From the NCBI GenBank assembly GCA_041737175.1, contig JBGSSF010000023.1, positions 62,001-126,000 of the forward strand: a DNA stretch of 64,000 nt. The letters are read 5' to 3'. The notes under the pieces were generated by a model. The model did not search any database. It had not been told where the DNA came from and saw only the letters and a program-made list of their open reading frames with translations. The position numbers and the translations under genes were made by a program. The first letter of the stretch is position 1. Every line of letters starts with the position of its first letter. The stretch is from UBA5072 sp041737175 (GTDB lineage: Bacteria; Bacteroidota; Bacteroidia; Bacteroidales; UBA10428). Shown here in pieces: positions 59,601-64,000 of this stretch.

Positions 59601-59981
59601 GTTGTTTTCACGGTATGCATTCCCAAGGTAATACATGGCTTCCGGTGGTGAACGCTTTTCTTTATAACTGTTTGTTTTGCATTCCGGACTTATGCCTTTC
59701 ACAGCCTTTTCGAGGTATTCTACTGATTTTTGAACCTGGTAAATATCATTCAGATAACAAATGCCAATCTTGTAGTTGATATTGAAATTTTCGGGATCGG
59801 TTTGCAGTATTCTCTGATACAAAGGAAGGGCATCCTTATATTCTTCAAACAGGAAGTACGATTCCGCCTCTAAGAATACTTCCTTGACATTTATTTCGGC
59901 CTGACCGAAGGTATAGGTCGGAAAAATACAAAGAATCACAAACAAAAACAGGTATGGTCGAAAGGTTGTCTTGGATTTCAT
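56691..59981 (-). CDS. Large TPR/PD40 paralogue with six helical repeats and C-terminal membrane anchor
   Basis: Exported protein of 1096 aa, first gene of the paralogue operon. Order: signal (to about 27), TPRs (about 28-165), PD40 propeller (about 175-430), carboxypeptidase-regulatory-like domain (about 445-530), an Ig-like domain (about 550-640, ending in STTREVTVVYTPRVEE), six tandem all-helical repeats of about 66 residues (about 660-1050), and one membrane helix (LVASLIVVNALIIALLIIFF) with a short basic tail RKKRKNE. There is no OmpA domain. I do not recognise the helical repeats. The single C-terminal helix with basic tail suggests inner-membrane anchoring, with the body in the periplasm. 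The chain could span toward the outer-membrane partners encoded next to it. Confidence 0.85.
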   Translation of the reverse strand: MKSKTTFRPYLFLFVILCIFPTYTFGQAEINVKEVFLEAESYFLFEEYKDALPLYQRILQTDPENFNINYKIGICYLNDIYQVQKSVEYLEKAVKGISPECKTNSYKEKRSPPEAMYYLGNAYRENNRMNDAIEAFEQFKQILDPVVYDVALVDEQITACKVATSQRQNPMYFISVNLGEGINDRFEEINPLVSGDEKVLVFTRKLQFYDAVFYCRKDNGKWSEPLNLTESFGVDGNSYCTGLSYTGDELFVYRSDNFDGNLYVSKLRNGKWSKLEKLNGNINTKYWESHASLSKEGKTLYFTSNREGGYGGLDIYKSERNRGGDWGPAINLGPVINSKYNEDTPFVTDDGSTLYFSSLGHYNMGGYDIFYSTRLDNGQWAKPLNAGYPLNTTRDDLFFVPLRDGAYAYYSKYDPNDSYGMLDLYKLEVFTDLHPRKFILNGVTRVEGQIKPDYSDFTATLTHVKTGKIVDQSKLNPDGTYTLDALSGEFDLQIKGKGINDKNERLIFPLNNPSNIIAHSSLLTAETAGITASEIVPDTVRQIVPGPELSIPITSYNVTTNESIPIRLDLERNTTLKVETIVNDDLRKTENFDIKRRRFVYMLTPEPGTNVLRFTLTDSKGNSTTREVTVVYTPRVEEATAPVPFQKSILSDSDRYMGLTTMAQGNLEKYLKSLNLRDSQFNSIADLYDYLMKNAVEQGYTMEEVEGLIARFLAQKDLNMFYNELLSNSTDSLVTTLESLDLRKNSLFSSEALVDYLYDKAPGSNYKLEELREALYRIAALTRDPRALIELLESFSTGDLADYLGKMKQDWKNFPDTRSVADFIMKGAESKTFPLSELEEALKKAAMDLDVHFLAQGLLFISSDSLKQTILDLNMEKQNVRNAVGLITYLLGAADLRGYSKRELMENIEKIRKDPYYYVDLFRQLLVHKATGSLKTFLQEIDIRNLKINTFEELVNYLLSQSQFHDFNREMVYQLLIDIIDPKDIQEFIDMLIRFGDHRIASALESTRVEQFSKPLEVMQYLLSVADEFEYTERDLLRVLLKMLLRKGPDAGSEDQKEGWFSGLDKPGLVASLIVVNALIIALLIIFFIRKKRKNE

Positions 59982-60000
59982 AGTTTTACTTCTAACATAA

Positions 60001-60008
60001 CAAATTTA
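60001..60008 (-). promoter_or_regulatory. Probable promoter -7 box for the TPR/PD40 operon
   Basis: The minus strand reads TAAATTTG (TAnnTTTG) ending 20 bp before the start of the 1096-aa gene, in the 109-bp AT-rich space after the E2 gene. No -33 TTTG at 19 bp. Confidence 0.45.
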
Positions 60009-60090
60009 AATAATTAAAAACAATTTATAAATAATTATCAATAAGTTATGACGTGCTATTTATTAACCATTTGTTGAGAATTATTTAGTG

Positions 60091-61407
60091 TCAGGAGTTT
60101 GCAGTGTTAATACCCGTATCAAAATTCTCGAGGTTCCGGGCTATACGGCTCAGGAAGCTTCCGCCAAGGGCACCGTCAATCACCCGGTGATCATAGGCCA
60201 GCGACAGCATGATGATATCCCGCACAGCCAGTCCGTAAGCATCACCGGTTTTCACTGCCCATGGCTTTTTTGCAATGGTGCCCACTGCCAGTATTGCCGC
60301 CTCGGGTAAATTGATAATGGGAGTTCCTGTCAGATTATTGTACTGACCGATGTTGGTGATGGTAAATGTTCCCCCCCTGATCTCAGCGGGAAGCAAGGCA
60401 TTTTTCCTGGCCCTCTCTGCCAGATCGGACACCTTACGGGCCAGACTTCCTAGATCTTCCTGGTCTGCATTCCTAATTACCGGGACAATCAGGTTACCAT
60501 TGGGCAAGGCAGTAGCGAATCCAATGTTTATATTCTTCCTGATCAGGATGGAATCATCATCCCACATGGATATATTGATGTTCGGGAACTCCCTTAAAGC
60601 TCGGGCAACCACCTCAATGAATACCGGAGTATAGGTAAGTCGGGCGTGTTCTTTCAGATAAAACTCCTCTTTGCAATTTTCCCTCCATGCAACCAGTGCA
60701 GTAATATCGGCTTCAAGAAAGGAAGTAACATGCGGAGCAAGCTTTTTGGACCTTACCATGTTTCCTGCAATGAGTTTTCTCATCCGGTCCATTTTAACTA
60801 CTTCATCCCCGGGTTCGGGCAACGGATTCTGATTAACCGGATCTGGCGGTGTGGCTGTGGTGCCGGCAGAGAAATCAGAATCTGATGAGATCATTGCCTG
60901 TCGGCCGGCCCGCAGATAATTGCTGATATCGATTTTCGTAATACGTCCGTTTAAACCGGAACCCTCAATTCTTTGCAGTTCAAACAAGTTTATGCCGCGT
61001 TGTTTGGCCAGGGAACGGACCAATGGAGATAACTTCTGATCGGAGGGGGAGGAGAAAGGAAGACCCGGACTTTTCAGCGGTAAGGCAGAATCTTGCTGTG
61101 GAGGCATTGGAGGGCTGATCTCAGTGGTCACCCTATCTTGGTCAACTGGTTCAGGTTGATTATCCTCACCGGTCTCTATCAGTGCAATCACCTCACCTAC
61201 TTTTGGGATCTCGCCTTCATGGTATAATAACTTGCTGATCACTCCATCAACCGGAGAGGGAATTTCAGAATCCACCTTATCAGTTGCCACTTCAACCACC
61301 GGCTGATCAATTTCAACGTGCTGTCCGACCGATACGAGCCACCGGGTCAGGGTAGCTTCAATGATGCCTTCACCCATCGACGGAAGAACCAGTTTAAACT
61401 TGGTCAT
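60091..61407 (-). CDS. Dihydrolipoamide acyltransferase (E2)
   Basis: Acyl-transferring core of a 2-oxoacid dehydrogenase complex. From the ATG at 61407 (MTKFKLVLPSMGEGIIEA; the longer frame from 61434 adds only a non-homologous MFLVLIPQP): lipoyl domain with Lys44 in EVATDKVDSEIP; a peripheral-subunit-binding domain about 125-165 (LSPLVRSLAKQRGINLFELQ, GRITKIDISNYL); catalytic domain (MDRMRKLIAGNMVRSK, VPVIRNADQEDLGSLA, LSLAYDHRVIDGALGG with the active-site histidine). One lipoyl domain only, 438 aa. It probably partners the fused E1 at 42.6-45 kb. The gene overlaps the end of the glycosyltransferase gene by 14 bp. Confidence 0.92.
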   Translation of the reverse strand: MTKFKLVLPSMGEGIIEATLTRWLVSVGQHVEIDQPVVEVATDKVDSEIPSPVDGVISKLLYHEGEIPKVGEVIALIETGEDNQPEPVDQDRVTTEISPPMPPQQDSALPLKSPGLPFSSPSDQKLSPLVRSLAKQRGINLFELQRIEGSGLNGRITKIDISNYLRAGRQAMISSDSDFSAGTTATPPDPVNQNPLPEPGDEVVKMDRMRKLIAGNMVRSKKLAPHVTSFLEADITALVAWRENCKEEFYLKEHARLTYTPVFIEVVARALREFPNINISMWDDDSILIRKNINIGFATALPNGNLIVPVIRNADQEDLGSLARKVSDLAERARKNALLPAEIRGGTFTITNIGQYNNLTGTPIINLPEAAILAVGTIAKKPWAVKTGDAYGLAVRDIIMLSLAYDHRVIDGALGGSFLSRIARNLENFDTGINTANS

Positions 61408-63415
61408 AGGTTGCGGGATCAGAACCAGGAACAATGTTGGACAGGGTATCCGGTTTTCGGCCTAAATGGGTGAATCCGGAAATTATGATCTGCAAATCAT
61501 GAAAAATCCTGTAATCTTTAGCATAAGTAAGATTTACCTGTTCAACGGTTTTGCCTTCCAGGGCGACTCCTTTCTTCAGATCATAGGGTGTAAGGATTCC
61601 CTGTTTTATTTTGGGCAAACTGGTCTGCCTCTCTCGGGTAGTTTGGTAATAACCGACCCAGGAAGAAAAGCCGAACAGGACCTGTATCAGGTTGCGAAAC
61701 AACCCGGCCGGGCTGGATGTAAAGAATGCCAAAACCGGACTGAAAGCCAGTAAAATCAAAGAGACCGCAATATCAAACAATCGTTTTTTGCGCCTGTTAA
61801 GCAACCGGGATAATGTGTTGAAATGCAAGGTATAAAGATCACCTGCCGCAGTGCTGGAATTACTGCCTATAACCGAAAGACTTTCGGGCGGCGCTATCTT
61901 AAACTCGATGCCGGAATCAGTAAACTGAAGCATCGTATTGATAATCTGACGGGAGGATGTGCTCGCAGCACAGAAGACAAGTTCATCCACCTGATTAATC
62001 CTCACAATATCCTCTATTTGGTCGATATGACCTATATAATCCTCCTGGTTACTATTGTTTTCCGGATTAACGAATCCTGCCAGTTCGGAGTTCACCTGGG
62101 TCTGTCCAATCAATGTGTTCACGCGTCTGCTTTCCTGTAATGCCCCAATGATGATAATACGCTTTTTCTTTTTAAAGAATTCGATGGTAAATTTATCCTT
62201 CCAGATACTACTTAACAAATACCGGACTGAAATTGTTGTGAAAATTGCCCAACCGGTTCCGATAACAATCAGGGCACGCGAGAATCGTAATGATTCGGGC
62301 AATAAAGCATAGCCAATCAGTATAATCAGGGACCCTGTCAAAACACCTCTCACCAATTCGGTCATCCTGACTTTCCTTTCATAGCCGGTTGACAGATATA
62401 CAGATAGCAGCCAGATCAAAATGTAGGCAGGGACAATCAGTCCAAGGTATTCCGACGGATAACTTTGCGCAGGGCCAAAGTGATGCTTCTCCCATACCGG
62501 TAAAAACAGGTAATACCCGGCAAAGATGATCACGGCATCCAGCAACGGATTGATGATTCCGATCAGAAACCGGCTGATTATTGACAAACCGGCCCTGAAA
62601 TAAATGGCCAAATGGATGAAAAAGGAATAAAAGCGATACGTTTTTTTGGAGAAATGCTTGCGGGCAAAAATGATCATTGCCTTGTAGAATACGATAACGT
62701 AATTGATGCTGCTTTTCCGGGTGCTTTCACCCTTGTAGTGAATGATGGTTGTCAATGGAAAGTAAATATTGCGGTATCCGGAAAGTTTAATCCGATAAGA
62801 TAAATCTATGTCTTCACCATACATGAAGAAGTCTTCATCGAGCATGCCTGCCTTTTCAAGGGCTGCTTTGCGGATAAACATGAAGGCTCCCGAAATAACA
62901 TCAACCTCATGAATGTCATCCTTATCCAGGTAACCCTGGTGGTATTTTCCAAATTCCTTCGATCGCGGAAACAAGGCTGCCAAACCAAAAACTTTGTAAA
63001 AAGCAACGCGCGGGGTTGGTAAGGCCCGCTTGGATTCAGGCAAATATCTGCCTTTGCCATCAATCATCTTAACACCCATACAGCCAACATCAGGGTGTCC
63101 TTCCATATAGTCAAGACACTTCGACAAAGTATCTTCCTGAATCACTGTATCGGGATTAAGGAGAAGAATAAATCTGCCGGAAGCCTGTTTAATAGCCTGG
63201 TTATTTGCCCTGGCGAAACCCCTGTTGGTTGTATTGCTTATCACCGATACTTTCGGGAACCGTTCATGAATCATCCCAACAGAACCATCAGCAGAATTGT
63301 TATCAACAACAAATATCTCTCCGTTCACTTTTTGCACAGCCCTGTAAACGGCATGTAGGCATTGTTCCAGAAAGAATTTTACGTTGTAGTTTACTATGAT
63401 GACGGATAAGTCCAT
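61394..63415 (-). CDS. GT2 glycosyltransferase fused to a degenerate polyprenyl-glycosylphosphotransferase domain
   Basis: Membrane protein of about 673 aa. I choose the ATG at 63415 (MDLSVIIVNYNVKFFLEQC), which overlaps the TGA of the TPR gene by one base (TGATG). Residues 1-260: GT2 domain, VIIVNYNVKFFLEQ, FVVDNNSADGSV, LLLNPDTVIQED, DEDFFMYGEDIDLSYRIKLS. Residues about 280-430: several membrane helices (LLDAVIIFAGYYLFLP, VRGVLTGSLIILIGYALLPE). About 450-560: a Rossmann-like CoA-binding region (RIIIIGALQESRRVNTLI). The end (KKRLFDIAVSLILLAF, SWVGYYQTT, LPKIKQGILTP) resembles a WbaP-type transferase but lacks its catalytic core. Its likely role is in surface polysaccharide or lipid-linked sugar assembly. 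Confidence 0.82.
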   Translation of the reverse strand: MDLSVIIVNYNVKFFLEQCLHAVYRAVQKVNGEIFVVDNNSADGSVGMIHERFPKVSVISNTTNRGFARANNQAIKQASGRFILLLNPDTVIQEDTLSKCLDYMEGHPDVGCMGVKMIDGKGRYLPESKRALPTPRVAFYKVFGLAALFPRSKEFGKYHQGYLDKDDIHEVDVISGAFMFIRKAALEKAGMLDEDFFMYGEDIDLSYRIKLSGYRNIYFPLTTIIHYKGESTRKSSINYVIVFYKAMIIFARKHFSKKTYRFYSFFIHLAIYFRAGLSIISRFLIGIINPLLDAVIIFAGYYLFLPVWEKHHFGPAQSYPSEYLGLIVPAYILIWLLSVYLSTGYERKVRMTELVRGVLTGSLIILIGYALLPESLRFSRALIVIGTGWAIFTTISVRYLLSSIWKDKFTIEFFKKKKRIIIIGALQESRRVNTLIGQTQVNSELAGFVNPENNSNQEDYIGHIDQIEDIVRINQVDELVFCAASTSSRQIINTMLQFTDSGIEFKIAPPESLSVIGSNSSTAAGDLYTLHFNTLSRLLNRRKKRLFDIAVSLILLAFSPVLAFFTSSPAGLFRNLIQVLFGFSSWVGYYQTTRERQTSLPKIKQGILTPYDLKKGVALEGKTVEQVNLTYAKDYRIFHDLQIIISGFTHLGRKPDTLSNIVPGSDPATYDQV

Positions 63416-64000
63416 CAGGGAATTACAGGTATCGCTTTGGCACATTCCATCAACGTCATCCGGCACGCATTGGTATTGCCCATTGTGCAGGATTTATGAA
63501 AATAGGGACAGGCCTTCTCTTTCTCATTGAGCCGGTAATAGGACATCCCCAGATTGAAATACAATGCCGAGTTGCCTTCAGAATAGGTCAGTGCTTTCAG
63601 GAAATCCTTAACCGCCGCAGAATAGTCTTTCATTTCATAATTCACCATGGCGCGGCTGTGATAAGCACCTGCCACCGTATCGTTTTGTTCAATGGAGGAG
63701 GTGAAATCAGCCAGGGCCTGATCGTATTCCAGAAGATTCATGTGACTCACGCCACGTCCAAGGTAATACCTGAATAAATTGCCGGAGGATTGCAGATTAA
63801 TCGCCTGGTTGAAATCATCGAGCGCCCTGATATACTTTCCCCTTTCGTTGTTAATGATACCTCTGAGATAATGAAACTCCCCAACCTCCGGATACTTTCG
63901 GATAGCATCATCAACATAATGCACGGATTCTTTTTCATTGTTCATCATAAAATAAATATTGATCCGTTTTTGAAGTGCCGGAAGATTGGAAGGAGCCATT
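63415..64000 (-). CDS. Tetratricopeptide-repeat protein, 5'-truncated
   Basis: At least 194 residues of TPR sequence, cut by the right edge of the window; the frame remains open beyond the ATG at 63999. Repeats include EFHYLRGIINNERGKYIRALDDF, NLFRYYLGRGVSHMNLLEYDQAL and ALYFNLGMSYYRLNEKEKACPYF. The spacing of 34 residues is regular and conserved W/Y, L and A positions are visible. The C-terminus NTNACRMTLMECAKAIPVIP ends the last helix. It is coupled to the glycosyltransferase gene by a TGATG overlap. Its function cannot be told from TPRs alone. Confidence 0.85.
   Translation of the reverse strand, partial: MAPSNLPALQKRINIYFMMNNEKESVHYVDDAIRKYPEVGEFHYLRGIINNERGKYIRALDDFNQAINLQSSGNLFRYYLGRGVSHMNLLEYDQALADFTSSIEQNDTVAGAYHSRAMVNYEMKDYSAAVKDFLKALTYSEGNSALYFNLGMSYYRLNEKEKACPYFHKSCTMGNTNACRMTLMECAKAIPVIP

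Overview
The window is chromosomal DNA of a Bacteroidota bacterium, most likely an uncultured member of the Bacteroidales/Marinilabiliales. The evidence is: type IX secretion (T9SS) and gliding genes (gldJ, porP/sprF, porU, porV); TPR/PD40/OmpA envelope proteins; carboxypeptidase-regulatory and TonB-plug proteins; signal-peptide lipoproteins; promoter boxes of the Bacteroidota form TAnnTTTG; and almost no Shine-Dalgarno sequences. Genes are dense. I see no rRNA, tRNA, CRISPR array or prophage.

Layout. 1-5.4 kb: the 3' part of a P5C dehydrogenase gene, then murF, gldJ and porP on the minus strand. 5.5-11.2 kb: porU, porV, ispF and a CoA-binding protein on the plus strand. 11.2-15.3 kb: a lipoprotein serpin, a carboxypeptidase-regulatory protein, fabD and an orphan TonB-plug protein. 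15.5-19.3 kb: an operon encoding a tetraheme cytochrome fused to an FGE-like domain plus two Tat-exported sugar enzymes. 19.3-21.4 kb: a REP-associated transposase (RAYT) with REP hairpins, and two small envelope genes. 21.4-37.4 kb: a divergent island for peptidoglycan degradation and recycling. Its minus arm encodes a golvesin-containing amidase, a GT2-like protein, a DUF4922 HIT-like protein, a SpoIID-like protein, an AmpG-like transporter, a GHL10 family protein, a Tat-dipeptide epimerase and an FAD/Fe-S D-lactate dehydrogenase. Its plus arm encodes a MurNAc/GlcNAc kinase and MurQ and runs on into a threonine operon (thrA, HAD, thrC, thrH) that lacks thrB. 42.6-50.8 kb: a fused 2-oxoacid dehydrogenase E1, a small membrane protein, YqgE, a class IV aminotransferase homologue lacking the catalytic lysine, a rhomboid protease, HolA, an HsdR-N nuclease and a PQQ-type propeller. 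50.8-60 kb: a GNAT gene and a tandem set of four TPR/PD40 PorE-like paralogues. 60-64 kb: E2 acyltransferase, a two-domain glycosyltransferase and a TPR protein cut by the window edge.

How the genes work together. The best candidate for a partly undescribed system is the 21.4-37.4 kb island. Secreted enzymes (amidase, GHL10, epimerase) would work outside the inner membrane, AmpG would import fragments, and the kinase plus MurQ would make GlcNAc-6-P and D-lactate, with the D-lactate going to the flavin dehydrogenase at the end of the same cluster. The roles of the DUF4922/GT2-like pair and of a SpoIID protein without a signal peptide are open.

Two repeat systems are superimposed on the genes. 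Three intergenic arrays all have a 7-bp period but different sequences. A family of 28-nt REP hairpins surrounds the RAYT gene, and one copy supplies the last codons and stop of the D-lactate dehydrogenase gene.
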